From Breznakibacter xylanolyticus (GTDB lineage Bacteria > Bacteroidota > Bacteroidia > Bacteroidales > Marinilabiliaceae), in NCBI RefSeq assembly GCF_003254275.1, contig NZ_QKZK01000006.1:62001-126000 (forward strand): 64,000 nucleotides of DNA, in the 5' to 3' direction. Position numbers and translations under genes: made by a program. The notes beneath the pieces were generated by a model. That model saw only the letters and a list, made by a program, of their open reading frames with translations. It was not told the origin of the DNA and made no database searches. Positions 46,005 through 55,626 of this stretch are shown here, in pieces; the first letter of the stretch is position 1; each line of letters starts with the position of its first letter.

Positions 46005-49000
46005 TTAAAAAGTCACGTTCAACCCAAAAGAGAAGGTACGAGCCAATGGGTAAGATCCCCAGTCAGATGAACCATTATCCTGAGTGGCTGCCTCGGGTGA
46101 GAAACCGGGATAGTAATTGTCCCACATGTACACGTTGTCGCACGACACATACACCCGAGCCATCTTGAGAATCTCTTTTTTGATGGGCAAGGTGTACCCC
46201 AGGGTGATATTTTTGATGCGCACATAACCGGCATCATACAACCAGTTGGTATCGTACTGAGCACCAGTTACCGTTGCATAGAATGCCGGCACGGTACCGT
46301 TGCCCGGATCTTCTTCAGACCAATAAGCATCATTCAACCACGAAGCCATGTAGTTATAGGCCGGAGCATTGGTTGGCTTGTTCCAGCTACGCGAACCGAT
46401 AGAGAGCAGATCGCCCCCCACACGACCTTGTAACAAAACGGACAAATCGAAATTCTTATAGCTAAAGGTATTGGTCATCCCCCATTCAAAATCAGGCTGA
46501 TAAGCACCTACGGCATCATAATCAGCAGAGGTGATCGCGCCATCTTTGGAACCCTCTGCACCACCGCGCTTGTCAACATATTTTGTATCACCAGGCTGCT
46601 GTCCGCTATAAATGGGCACTTTAGGATCAATCCATTTTTTAGTAGTGGCATTGTAGCTCCCAAAATCACTTTCGCGCAAAACGCCATTGGCTTCCAATAA
46701 ATAATATGAGTTAATCACTTCACCCACGCGCTGAATGATCGTGGATCCCTGACCCGAAAGAATGTCGGCATCATCATCGCCCAAACTCAGGATTTTATTT
46801 CGGTTAATGGAAATATTGGCCGAAGTATTCCATTTGAAAGCGCCATTGAGGTTGACAGTATTAACTTCGAATTCGAACCCTTTATTTTCAACACTTCCCA
46901 CATTATCCATCATATTTGAAAACCCGGTGGTCAAAGACACAGGCGCCTTCAACAACAAATCAGTGGTTTTCTTATAATAAAAATCGGCCGTCATATAAAC
47001 GCGATTTCGCCACAAACCAAAGTCAACCCCGATATTGTAACTATCGGTCTTTTCCCATCCAAGCATCGGATTTGAGATGTTTCCCACCACAAAACCATTG
47101 CTCGAGGTTTGCGTATCGCCAATGGGATAATTTAGCGCATACATATTCGAAAGGTACTGTCCGGTTCCGATACGATCGTTACCTGCCTGACCCCAGCTCA
47201 CTCGCAATTTGGCTGTTCCAACCCAGTCGATCTCCTGCATAAAACCTTCTTCATTCAATTTCCAGGCAGCCGACACCGATGGGAACCACCCCCAGCGATT
47301 GTCCTGTCCAAATTTTGAAGATCCATCACGACGCAGCGATGCGGCCAGCAAATAACGATTCATGTAACCATATTGCATCCGTCCGAAATAAGAAATCATC
47401 GCATTCTTGGATGCGGCCAATGTGTTATAATTCACAGTTGTTCCGGATGTCTTGGTAAACACCCAGGTTTTATCATTAGCCAACACCCCCATCCCCTGAT
47501 CGGTGGTTTCCTGACGATAGGTCTCTTGTGAAACCCCCACCAAAGCATTGATAGAGTGGTTGCCAAACTCCTTATCGTAATTGATGGTACCCTGCGTCAA
47601 CACCGTGTGGCTACCAAGGGTTTGATATCTCGATGAAGATTTTTCACCGGGATAAGCAGCTTTGTCCCAAGTTGAAGAAATCCATGTCGGGGTATAGGTA
47701 CGATCGGAATACGAACGATAATTCCACGACACAAGACCATTGACATTCAAGCCATCTAACACATTCACAGTGGCATTCATCGACGAATTCATGCGAATGT
47801 CCTCACGCTGACGGTCGTTGTAAACGGCCATTACATAAGGACTCACGTTGTTAGCTCCGGCGCCCCACAAATCATAAAACTTATAAGGGTCTGCTCCGGC
47901 CATTTTACCGGAACCGGCCAACACCCATGGAGTCAAAGACAAAGCTTTGGACACTGCATTATCTTTCCCGTCAACACTGGCACCAATGGTTTTACCAAAC
48001 GAAGGCGCCAGGCTCAAACCAATGGTAATGCGTTTGTTTAATTTGGCCTCCATGTTCCCGCGCATGGTATAGCGATCATACGAAGAACCTTCGATGATCC
48101 CGTCCTGTTGGAACACACCGCCCGAAATCGAATAATTCAAGATATCAGTAGCACCCGAAGCGCTTAACTGAATGTCATTGGACGGAGCCGTGCGAAAAAT
48201 GGCATCTTGCCAATCGATGGCTTCAATGGCATCTGTATCCCAATAGGGGTCATAAATCCCATAAGTTGAACGAATGGTTCCAAGCGCATCGCGCGTGGCA
48301 TAAGCCTTTTTATCAGTGGCTTCGGCATAAGCAATGCGATCGGCCTGACTCACGCTGGCCGACTGACCGGTTTTATTGACCCACTGACGGTCGTAGAACT
48401 TCTTATTAAAAGCCAACCATTCATCGGCACTCATCACATCCACTTTTTTCTCAGCAGTGGACAAAGCCGTATAAGCAGACAAAGTGATCACCGGTTTGCC
48501 GGTTTTCCCTTTTTTGGTGGTTACCAATATGACCCCGTTAGAACCACGCGAACCATAAATGGCAGCAGAGGCAGCATCTTTCAACACCTCGATAGATGAA
48601 ATGTCACTTGGGTTAATGCCCGATAAGTTGTCCAGAGGTACACCGTCCACCACATATAAAGGAGTGCTTTCGCCATTGATAGAAGCCGCACCGCGCACGT
48701 TGATGGTGATGTCACTACCGGGAGCACCACTGGTGCTTCGTACGCTCACCCCGGCCATTTGACCTTGCAGGGCTTGCTCCACGCGAGCCACCGGACGATC
48801 AGCCAATGCATCTTCGTTAATTTTTGCAATGGAACCCACCACGTTGGCCTTTTTTACAGTTCCATAACCAACGGCCACCACTTCATCCAAACCAATGGAA
48901 GAGTCTTTCAACACCGTATTCACAGATGTTTTTCCGGCCACAGGTACTGATTGGTTTTCGAAACCAATAAACGAAAAAACAAGGACAGCATCCTCATTTA

Positions 49001-49181
49001 CGTTAATGGTATAGTTCCCTTCAATGTCGGTAATGGTTCCCTGTGTGGTTCCCTGAATGAGCACACTGACCCCGGGTAACGGAAACCCGGTAGAATCGAG
49101 CACCCTTCCCGACACTTTTTTTTGCTGCCCCACCACCAGCATGGGGATCAACAACAATAAAAACAACAAACACTTTTTCAT
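46005..49181 (-). CDS. SusC/RagA-family TonB-dependent transporter (pair 3)
   Basis: ATG 49181 gives the cleanest signal peptide (MKKCLLFLLLLIPMLVVGQ); ATG 49199 adds six residues. About 1058 aa. CarboxypepD_reg-like domain (KVSGRVLDSTGFPLPGVSVL), canonical SusC plug motif (VVAVGYGTVKKANVVGS; DISSIEVLKDAASAAIYGSR) and a barrel ending FSFGLNVTF. Closer to the textbook SusC consensus than pairs 1 and 2. First gene of a two-gene operon with its own promoter (49237-49262) and terminator (43937-43966). Confidence 0.95.
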   Translation of the reverse strand: MKKCLLFLLLLIPMLVVGQQKKVSGRVLDSTGFPLPGVSVLIQGTTQGTITDIEGNYTINVNEDAVLVFSFIGFENQSVPVAGKTSVNTVLKDSSIGLDEVVAVGYGTVKKANVVGSIAKINEDALADRPVARVEQALQGQMAGVSVRSTSGAPGSDITINVRGAASINGESTPLYVVDGVPLDNLSGINPSDISSIEVLKDAASAAIYGSRGSNGVILVTTKKGKTGKPVITLSAYTALSTAEKKVDVMSADEWLAFNKKFYDRQWVNKTGQSASVSQADRIAYAEATDKKAYATRDALGTIRSTYGIYDPYWDTDAIEAIDWQDAIFRTAPSNDIQLSASGATDILNYSISGGVFQQDGIIEGSSYDRYTMRGNMEAKLNKRITIGLSLAPSFGKTIGASVDGKDNAVSKALSLTPWVLAGSGKMAGADPYKFYDLWGAGANNVSPYVMAVYNDRQREDIRMNSSMNATVNVLDGLNVNGLVSWNYRSYSDRTYTPTWISSTWDKAAYPGEKSSSRYQTLGSHTVLTQGTINYDKEFGNHSINALVGVSQETYRQETTDQGMGVLANDKTWVFTKTSGTTVNYNTLAASKNAMISYFGRMQYGYMNRYLLAASLRRDGSSKFGQDNRWGWFPSVSAAWKLNEEGFMQEIDWVGTAKLRVSWGQAGNDRIGTGQYLSNMYALNYPIGDTQTSSNGFVVGNISNPMLGWEKTDSYNIGVDFGLWRNRVYMTADFYYKKTTDLLLKAPVSLTTGFSNMMDNVGSVENKGFEFEVNTVNLNGAFKWNTSANISINRNKILSLGDDDADILSGQGSTIIQRVGEVINSYYLLEANGVLRESDFGSYNATTKKWIDPKVPIYSGQQPGDTKYVDKRGGAEGSKDGAITSADYDAVGAYQPDFEWGMTNTFSYKNFDLSVLLQGRVGGDLLSIGSRSWNKPTNAPAYNYMASWLNDAYWSEEDPGNGTVPAFYATVTGAQYDTNWLYDAGYVRIKNITLGYTLPIKKEILKMARVYVSCDNVYMWDNYYPGFSPEAATQDNGSSDWGSYPLARTFSFGLNVTF

Positions 49182-49236
49182 ACTTCCTTTATTAGACATT
49201 AAAAAATAAAGCTTAAAAGAACCTAATATTTTGTGT

Positions 49237-49262
49237 CAAAAATAACAAAGGAAGCATTGCAA
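49237..49262 (-). promoter_or_regulatory. Promoter of SusC/SusD pair 3
   Basis: On the minus strand TTG (49262-49260) is followed after 15 bases by TATTTTTG (49244-49237), an exact -7 TAnnTTTG box, then ACACAAAAT. The same arrangement, with the same 15-base spacing, precedes the GH28 gene. The expected start point is about 30-50 bases before the ATG. Confidence 0.5.
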
Positions 49263-49408
49263 TTCATCACTCCCACCCATCACAATCATATCAACCACCC
49301 ATGAAAAACATTCTTTCATCAATGATTTTAAGGATTTCATTGATATTTTTTACAGTCTTTCACAAAACCTATTCACAATCATTGACCAAATAAAAACTAA
49401 ATCGCCTG

Positions 49409-49427
49409 TGTCATTTTATACAAATAT
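49409..49427. promoter_or_regulatory. Shared 19-bp motif upstream of SusC pair 3
   Basis: TGTCATTTTATACAAATAT, 17 of 19 identical to 43545-43563 in the same orientation relative to the downstream gene. About 210-230 bases before the SusC start codon; candidate regulator site. The rest of the 49200-49519 gap holds the promoter and the GH35 terminator. Confidence 0.35.
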
Positions 49428-49448
49428 TAACACACCTCATCCGAAAGC

Positions 49449-49495
49449 AAAAAGCCCGTTCCCCGATTCTGTCACCACAGAACCCGGGAACGGGC
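49449..49495 (-). terminator. Terminator of the GH35 gene
   Basis: A long stem on the minus strand, GCCCGTTCCCGGGTTCTGT with partner ACAGAATCGGGGAACGGGC, loop GGTG, followed by TTTTTGC. 24 bases after the GH35 stop codon. Confidence 0.9.
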
Positions 49496-49519
49496 AAAAC
49501 GTCATGATCAAATCCGACA

Positions 49520-52429
49520 CTACTTTTTTCTCAGGCGTATTTCACCCCAATACACGGGGATCAACGCCACATCCATCACATCACACGAATGACGACGAGA
49601 CAAAGAAGCATACGGTTCGTCCAAAAAGAAGGGAGCACCCTCGTGCAAAGGCGTCAATTGCAATACAAAAGGAGTTTCGCTCCTGAAATGTTGCCCCAGG
49701 GAGATGAGCCAGGGGCGACCATACCAAAAGTCGTCGTTCATCAGCAAATCGTTGCAATAAAGAGCGGCAGCATCGGCCACATAACGGGTTTGCAGCAACC
49801 AGTCGTTCACATAAGTCACCGATGAGTCAATCGAGGGAACAAGCGTCCATGCCCTGGCACCCGGGAGTGGATTGAAGTGGCGGCCATACATGGCGCCGGG
49901 CGACGCACTGAGCCAGGGTAGCTGCGAACGGTCATCGACCTTAGCCGGAGTCAGCGTCAACTCCCGAGGGCCATCCAAGGGAGAGAAATGCGCCGCATGA
50001 AGCGAGTGACACAGCCAGGTAGAGTCAATGGGGTAAAAAGATGCACTCTCACCGGGACGAACCAAGAACAACATCCCTTGCACCCCTGCGTTTCCATGGG
50101 TGTTGAAAACTCTCAGGCACAGCGCATTACTTTGCGACACCAAAGCCGGCGTTAGATCAATGGTGGTGATGACACTGTTTTTACCTCCTCTCAACAATTG
50201 GTGACCATTGCACCACACCTCAGTCTCATCGTCGGGCACCAGACAGAGGTAAGCCCTCATTTGACCGGGATCCCCTACATCAAAAGAAGTCAACACCATG
50301 CAGGAATCAATGTCCCCCCGGGGCCACATGGGGCGAGTATCGGCCAGGGGATGAGGAATGCCCTCCTTCATCTGCAACCAGTTAGGGAGATCAGACAAGG
50401 GCGGACGCTGCCGTTCAGGCGCAGGATTCACCGCCACCGAACCGGTCACCGAAGGGTAACGTAATTCAATGCGCTCGAATGCACCGTCACGCACACTGAC
50501 ATAAGTCGCTTGTGACGAAAACTCCGCATCCGTCCCCAACGAAGGGAACACCCAGGCTTGAATGACAGGATTTCCCGTCTGCAAAAAAGTCAATTGATTG
50601 TCGCGCACCAACACATCGGCGTTCGAGAGCACCAGATGGTCGCGCCCTGCGAGAGCGACCTTGGTGGCATCCAACGCCTGTGCACGCGTGAGAACCAGTG
50701 CCCGATGCTTTTTTCCCTGAGCATCGACCCAGGAAATGACAGCATTTAAGCCGGGACGAATGTTATCGACAATGGCCAACGTATCATCATATATCGGCTT
50801 ATCAACCGATTTGAGCTTACGAACCGAGCGACGGTCGAAAGCCAGCTCAGGAGTCATGCCATCCACTGCTGTAAATATCCAGGTCGTGATGTCGGGATCA
50901 TCCAATCTGCACACCGGCTGCACGGTGGCATATCGAAGCCGCGATTGCCCCATCATCATATTGAGCGGCAACACCGCCAGCGTATTGGGCGCAATGGCTA
51001 CCGGGCGGCGAGGAAAAGTGATGGATCCCGTGCCGCTGTTGACCTGAAACTGCACGGCCGGAATCTCCTGCATCTGCCCATAACGTTGAAAATGGCTCAC
51101 GAACAAATAGCCCGATTGACCATCGGTGCGCAAGGCGCACCGGGGCGTACTCCCGTCATCAACACCCAATGGCATCTTGTCGGGGAACACAGGACGAGTG
51201 GTGGCCAGGCTGGCACCAAAGTCGTTTAAAAAAGCATGCAACAAACGCATGTGTCGATACGAAGGCTTGGTCTGTCCCGATTGACCGATGGGCGATTGAA
51301 AATCGTAATCCATCAGCGCGTAGTCATTGGGATAACGCGTCTGCTTGTTTTCTTCGAGGGTGGTGAGTTTGCCCATGGGGTTCACGCCACCTGCATACAT
51401 GTAATATCCCAGGCCGTTGGCACCGCTACCGGCCATGGTGTAAGCCAGCGCCACGCAGTCGAGCGAGTCGATGAACGGACGTCGGTGCCAAGTCACCTGA
51501 TTACCCCCACCCAGCTCGGCCGAGAGATAAGGCAACCGGTCGTTGGCCTCAATTTTGGAAGCGCCGGTCTGGTCGGCACCAATCGTAGGGTCGTTGGCCA
51601 GCTTACGGAACAGGTAATCGGGGCGAGGTTTCAACCGGTCGGTGCCTTTGCTCCAGGGGGCATCAGGATAAGCCCCATACATGAGCAAAAAATCGCGTTG
51701 CGCAGGGTGCGTTCCCGGCCACGATGTCACTGAATAATAAGGCACGTCCATCCCTGCATCCACAGCCATCTGCTTTAATGCCAACATATAATCGAGGCCA
51801 GCTTGCGATTTGAAATTGAACTCGTTTTCGATTTGCACCCCAATGATGCTGCCACCGTTCTTCCACAGCGAAGGCACCACTTGGCGGGCAATCTCACGAT
51901 AAAAACGTTGAACCTTGTCCATAAAAACAGGATGTTTGCCACGCACCTTGGTCTGGCGTAGCAACCAATCGGGAAAACCACCATTACGTACTTCGCCGTG
52001 ACACCAAGGGCCGATGCGCAACCACACATAGATGTCCAATTGCTGACATAACAACACAAAAGCTTTCAGGTCGCGAAAATCTGACCAATCGAACACCCCC
52101 TCCACCTCTTCGTGATGATTCCAAAACACGTAGGTGGCCACGGTATTGATTCCGCCACTCTTCATGCGCAACAGCGTGGACTCCCAACGCTCGCGGGGCA
52201 CGCGTGAAAAGTGCATCTCCCCCATCACCGGGTACCAGGGACGACCGTCACGCGACAGGTGATGCGTATTGAGCGAAAAGACGCTCCCACCGGGCGACAC
52301 CGCGGTGCCCATGGCAATGGATGCGGGCGACGGCGTGGGTTGGTCAGCTACATCAAAACGCAGGGTAACCGTTTGTGCCTGTAAAAAGGGCATCAAAAAA
52401 AAGAGAATAAAAATGGGTAGATGTTTCAT
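49520..52429 (-). CDS. GH35 beta-galactosidase
   Basis: Exo-beta-galactosidase that would trim galactan or arabinogalactan side chains of pectin. Signal peptide MKHLPIFILFFLMPFLQAQ. The (beta/alpha)8 barrel (about 50-390) carries the family motifs GEMHFSRVPRERWE, GVQIENEFNF (acid/base Glu203; Phe follows instead of the usual Tyr) and LSAELGGGNQV (nucleophile Glu305). Beta-rich accessory domains fill about 400-969, including a jelly-roll (MRAYLCLVPDDETEVWCNGHQLLRGGKN). At 969 aa it is longer than typical ~600-780-aa GH35 enzymes. It has its own terminator; a 526-bp repeat-rich gap separates it from the upstream CE20-type gene, so it may be expressed separately. Confidence 0.92.
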   Translation of the reverse strand: MKHLPIFILFFLMPFLQAQTVTLRFDVADQPTPSPASIAMGTAVSPGGSVFSLNTHHLSRDGRPWYPVMGEMHFSRVPRERWESTLLRMKSGGINTVATYVFWNHHEEVEGVFDWSDFRDLKAFVLLCQQLDIYVWLRIGPWCHGEVRNGGFPDWLLRQTKVRGKHPVFMDKVQRFYREIARQVVPSLWKNGGSIIGVQIENEFNFKSQAGLDYMLALKQMAVDAGMDVPYYSVTSWPGTHPAQRDFLLMYGAYPDAPWSKGTDRLKPRPDYLFRKLANDPTIGADQTGASKIEANDRLPYLSAELGGGNQVTWHRRPFIDSLDCVALAYTMAGSGANGLGYYMYAGGVNPMGKLTTLEENKQTRYPNDYALMDYDFQSPIGQSGQTKPSYRHMRLLHAFLNDFGASLATTRPVFPDKMPLGVDDGSTPRCALRTDGQSGYLFVSHFQRYGQMQEIPAVQFQVNSGTGSITFPRRPVAIAPNTLAVLPLNMMMGQSRLRYATVQPVCRLDDPDITTWIFTAVDGMTPELAFDRRSVRKLKSVDKPIYDDTLAIVDNIRPGLNAVISWVDAQGKKHRALVLTRAQALDATKVALAGRDHLVLSNADVLVRDNQLTFLQTGNPVIQAWVFPSLGTDAEFSSQATYVSVRDGAFERIELRYPSVTGSVAVNPAPERQRPPLSDLPNWLQMKEGIPHPLADTRPMWPRGDIDSCMVLTSFDVGDPGQMRAYLCLVPDDETEVWCNGHQLLRGGKNSVITTIDLTPALVSQSNALCLRVFNTHGNAGVQGMLFLVRPGESASFYPIDSTWLCHSLHAAHFSPLDGPRELTLTPAKVDDRSQLPWLSASPGAMYGRHFNPLPGARAWTLVPSIDSSVTYVNDWLLQTRYVADAAALYCNDLLMNDDFWYGRPWLISLGQHFRSETPFVLQLTPLHEGAPFFLDEPYASLSRRHSCDVMDVALIPVYWGEIRLRKK

Positions 52430-52590
52430 GGATGGAGATAGTATGAAGATTTGAGTAGCAAGACGGAAGTCTCAAGACGCAAGACGCAAGACAATAAATT
52501 CAGACAGCGTTCTCAATACAGTGACAGCGAAGAAAGTAGAAAAAGACTTTATCGCATCAATCAATGTAGTTTAGTTAGTGCATTCACAGA

Positions 52591-52716
52591 AGAGACAAGA
52601 ATATGATTAGACGAAAGACAGATAGATAAGACTGAAGAGACGAAAAGAACGGATCTAAACATCTGTCTTCACCTCATCATCTGTCTCTTTGTATGAGATC
52701 TTTTCTCTTAGCTAAA
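52591..52716 (-). repeat. ~110-bp palindromic dispersed element, copy C
   Basis: On the minus strand it begins TAGCTAAGAGAAAAGATCTC and continues ACAGATGTTTAGATCCGTTC, matching copies A (15411-15519) and B (18145-18240). It lies upstream of GH35. The preceding segment 52458-52492 holds short CAAGACG iterations also seen near 55590. Confidence 0.7.
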
Positions 52717-52750
52717 CACATTAATATAAAAATGAGAAATCAGAGACAAA

Positions 52751-52877
52751 TGTCGTTAAGTTAAGCCCCAAGGGGGCGCCAGCGATAGAGCAGGGCAAAA
52801 CTCTGTTAAATCGCATTCATCGTTGAGCGATGCCCAACGCTACTGCTTATCGCCCTTTCAGGGCTTAACTTACGACA
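52751..52877. repeat. REP-like inverted-repeat element
   Basis: Arms TGTCGTTAAGTTAAGCCCC (52751) and GGGCTTAACTTACGACA (to 52877) flank a GC-rich core with a CGTTG...CAACG hairpin. Non-coding. Together with copy C and a CCTCCCC-ATC-GGGGAGG hairpin (52924-52940) it fills the 52430-52955 gap; no gene is seen there. Confidence 0.75.
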
Positions 52878-52955
52878 TTGAATCAAAGCCTAATACTTAT
52901 AAAATTTTCGATTCACTCCTTCTCCTCCCCATCGGGGAGGCAGGGATGGGCTCCA

Positions 52956-54512
52956 TCAATTCTTGCCAAACGTTTTCCCCGGCCAGTCGTCGGTGCGGAA
53001 AGGCGATGCGGGCAATCCCTCCTTGTTGTAGAAATTGTGCATGGGCACATTTTCCCACCCGAACCGGACAGCGACCGGATGTTTTACGTCGGGCGACGAC
53101 ACCACAACCGTGTGACCATCGATAACCGCACGCGCCGGCACAAACTGTTGGTCGTCACCACAAATGGTGAAATGAGTGAGGCTGTCGCCCTTACACATCA
53201 AGCCCGAACCGGTAAAGTCGAACGAGATGCGAATCTTATCACCATCCACCTGCATCGACTTATAGAGAGGGCCGGACCAGACAGGTATTTTCTGCCCGTA
53301 AGTCTTGGCCAACGCCCACAACGACAACCGGTAGCCGGGGATCTGCTTGCTGGTGGGGTGAATATTCACCGTGTCGCCGGCATCGGTGAGCACCACCATG
53401 CCGGTATTGGGAACCTGACGATAGGTCATGAGCTGCGCCTCACGAATCTCGGGGTTTTGACTGCGGTGCGGGGCAATTTGTACAAAATAGAAGGGAAACT
53501 CGCCATTGCTAAAATCCAAACGCCAATTGGCAATCATTGCCGGAAACAGCGTGCGGTACTGCCAGGCGAGCGGTGCATTATTTTCGCCCTGATACCAGAT
53601 AACGCCTTTAAATTTGTAATTGAGCAACGGATGCACCATGGCATTGTAGATACCATAAGGCGCTTTGTGACCTCCTTTGAGCAAGGGAGCTTTGGGCGGA
53701 TTCTTTGCCGCTGCGCCGGTGATGATCCCGCCGGCAACATCTGATTTAAACTTTTCGAGAGAAGCTTTATAGGCTGCTTCGATGGAGTCGTTATGATCGA
53801 TGATAAATTGGTAGCGTTTCACAATTTCATTGAGCCCCTCATGCGCCACCAACACATCTTTGCGAGTCCAGGCTTCGGCCGGTGTGCCACCCCATGATGC
53901 ATTGAGCAGACCAATGGGCACACCGAGCTTTTGATACAACTCGCGTCCGAAGAAATAGGCCACGGCCGAAAATTCGGCCACCGTTTGCGGTGAGCACACC
54001 TGCCAGTCGCCTTTTACATCATCGAGGGGCACCTCGGAAGTAAGACGATCGACGGTAAACATGCGAATGGCGGGGTAGTTTGCGTTGGCAATCTCTTCTT
54101 CGTAGTTGTCAACCCCGGTGCGCCAATCCCCCTCGCCACCAAAACGACCCACATAAAGGTGCATGTTACTTTGTCCGCTGCAAAGCCACACCTCTCCCAC
54201 CATGACGTCGGTAAGTTCAATCCTGTTGTTCCCCTTTAGGGAGATGGAAAAAGGACCACCCGCCTTGGGCGTTTTAACCACCACCAGCCACTTTCCATCG
54301 ATGGCAGCAACGGTTGAAACGGCTTTTTTGCTCCAACTGGGCGTGATAGTTACTTTTTCACCGGGAGAAGCCCATCCCCACATATTGATATCGCACTGCT
54401 GCTGCAACACCATGTGATTGCTTACAAGAGCTGGTAATTTGATATCTGCGTTTGCAGGAATACCTGCCAGCAGAAGCAAAACCAATAGTAATTGAATAGA
54501 TTTATGAATCAT
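52956..54512 (-). CDS. CE20/SASA-type acetylesterase (short form)
   Basis: 518-aa sialate-O-acetylesterase-like SGNH hydrolase without the jelly-roll insert of the 654-aa paralogue at 5504-7468. Signal peptide to about residue 22, N-terminal beta-domain (KLPALVSNHMVLQQQCDINMWGWA), nucleophile block LCSGQSNMHLYVG, then GVIWYQGENN and the catalytic GDTVNIHPTSKQ. In this cluster it should deacetylate pectin oligosaccharides rather than xylan, although sequence does not prove it. It follows the GH43-like gene by 57 bases, with a palindrome between them. Confidence 0.88.
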   Translation of the reverse strand: MIHKSIQLLLVLLLLAGIPANADIKLPALVSNHMVLQQQCDINMWGWASPGEKVTITPSWSKKAVSTVAAIDGKWLVVVKTPKAGGPFSISLKGNNRIELTDVMVGEVWLCSGQSNMHLYVGRFGGEGDWRTGVDNYEEEIANANYPAIRMFTVDRLTSEVPLDDVKGDWQVCSPQTVAEFSAVAYFFGRELYQKLGVPIGLLNASWGGTPAEAWTRKDVLVAHEGLNEIVKRYQFIIDHNDSIEAAYKASLEKFKSDVAGGIITGAAAKNPPKAPLLKGGHKAPYGIYNAMVHPLLNYKFKGVIWYQGENNAPLAWQYRTLFPAMIANWRLDFSNGEFPFYFVQIAPHRSQNPEIREAQLMTYRQVPNTGMVVLTDAGDTVNIHPTSKQIPGYRLSLWALAKTYGQKIPVWSGPLYKSMQVDGDKIRISFDFTGSGLMCKGDSLTHFTICGDDQQFVPARAVIDGHTVVVSSPDVKHPVAVRFGWENVPMHNFYNKEGLPASPFRTDDWPGKTFGKN

Positions 54513-54526
54513 GATTTTTTCATTTT

Positions 54527-54559
54527 AAACCTTCGAGGTTTAAAAAACCTCGAAGGTTT
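54527..54559. repeat. Short palindrome AAACCTTCGAGGTTT
   Basis: Perfect arms AAACCTTCGAGGTTT / AACCTCGAAGGTTT with a 4-base A-rich loop, between the CE20 and GH43-like genes. Member of the AAACCTT hairpin family. Confidence 0.8.
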
Positions 54560-54569
54560 GAAGTAAACA

Positions 54570-55577
54570 TTATTTTCTCTTTGCTTTCAGTTTTACATAG
54601 GTGATTTCGTCGCGATTGCACACCACCTGCCCATCGACCATTTTCAACTCCACCACCTGAATGGAGCTCCGGCGCTGCTCGGTGGTGTCATTGGAATCTA
54701 CGCCGTCGCGCCTGCCGGGATGGGTAAAATAATAGACATAAGCACGGTCGTTGCACACCACCACGTCGGCATGGCCGCCTTTCACCATGTCATCCTCGCC
54801 TTTGCCGGGTTCCTGCAGAAGATTGCCGGGAATTCGTTTCCAGGTCAGCAGATCATCAGACTGATACAAAGCCAATCCCTTCCACACATCGGTGATCATC
54901 CAGTATTTCTCATTCCAACGAAATACCTTGGGCCCTTCGCCGCCCTGATCACTTACCACGCGTCCTTTGTCCGTCCAATTGTAAAGATCGGGACTGTCGG
55001 CATAAAACATCGACTTACCGGCGCGCTCATTGTTGTACCACATGCGCCAGGTACCATCGGGCAATCGATAGACACAAGCATCAATCACGCGGTCGGAAGC
55101 GAGCTTGAGGGTCGATTCGTACTTCCAGTTGATCATATTGGTGCTGGTAAGGTGCATGATGTCGCGCGGATGTCGCCAATCTTTAAAAATGCCCGGCACG
55201 TAGGTGAGATACATGTGATACAAACCGTCGTGTTCAATCACCTCGGGCGCCCAATGGGTGTAGTCGGTGAGGCGATACTGAATGTCGGCCGTGTCGCGAT
55301 AGGTCCAGTGGGCGCCATCTTTCGACTCGGCAATGCCAATGCGGGTTCCGTGCACCCAACTCACGCCATCGAGCGACGGGTCGTTGGCACGACGGTTGGT
55401 GTAAAACATGAACCATTTTTTCTCGGCTTTATTCCAGATGATGACCGGATCGGCAGCGCCGTCGCACACAGGGTCACGAAACAATGGCTTGGGAGCAGGC
55501 ACACCGGATCGGCGTTGGGATTGACCTCCCACAGGCAGCACTGACAACAGCGCCAGGGTGATGATGAATTTTTTCAT
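54570..55577 (-). CDS. GH43-like five-bladed beta-propeller hydrolase
   Basis: 335 aa with signal peptide MKKFIITLALLSVLPVGGQ. Propeller motifs include CDGAADPVIIWN (likely catalytic base Asp in ADP), HWAPEVIEHDGLYHMYLTYV, RVIDACVYRLPDGTWRMWYN and GEGPKVFRWNEKYWMITD (candidate acid Glu). Belongs to the GH43/GH117-like superfamily of predicted exo-acting enzymes. No C-terminal domain. Substrate is not deducible; arabinose or galactose side chains of rhamnogalacturonan are likely by context. Lies 90 bases after the DUF4450-type gene, separated by another palindrome. Confidence 0.75.
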   Translation of the reverse strand: MKKFIITLALLSVLPVGGQSQRRSGVPAPKPLFRDPVCDGAADPVIIWNKAEKKWFMFYTNRRANDPSLDGVSWVHGTRIGIAESKDGAHWTYRDTADIQYRLTDYTHWAPEVIEHDGLYHMYLTYVPGIFKDWRHPRDIMHLTSTNMINWKYESTLKLASDRVIDACVYRLPDGTWRMWYNNERAGKSMFYADSPDLYNWTDKGRVVSDQGGEGPKVFRWNEKYWMITDVWKGLALYQSDDLLTWKRIPGNLLQEPGKGEDDMVKGGHADVVVCNDRAYVYYFTHPGRRDGVDSNDTTEQRRSSIQVVELKMVDGQVVCNRDEITYVKLKAKRK

Positions 55578-55626
55578 ATTTTAAAAAAGTATCAAGACGT
55601 AAGTATCAAGATGCAAGACCAAGCAC

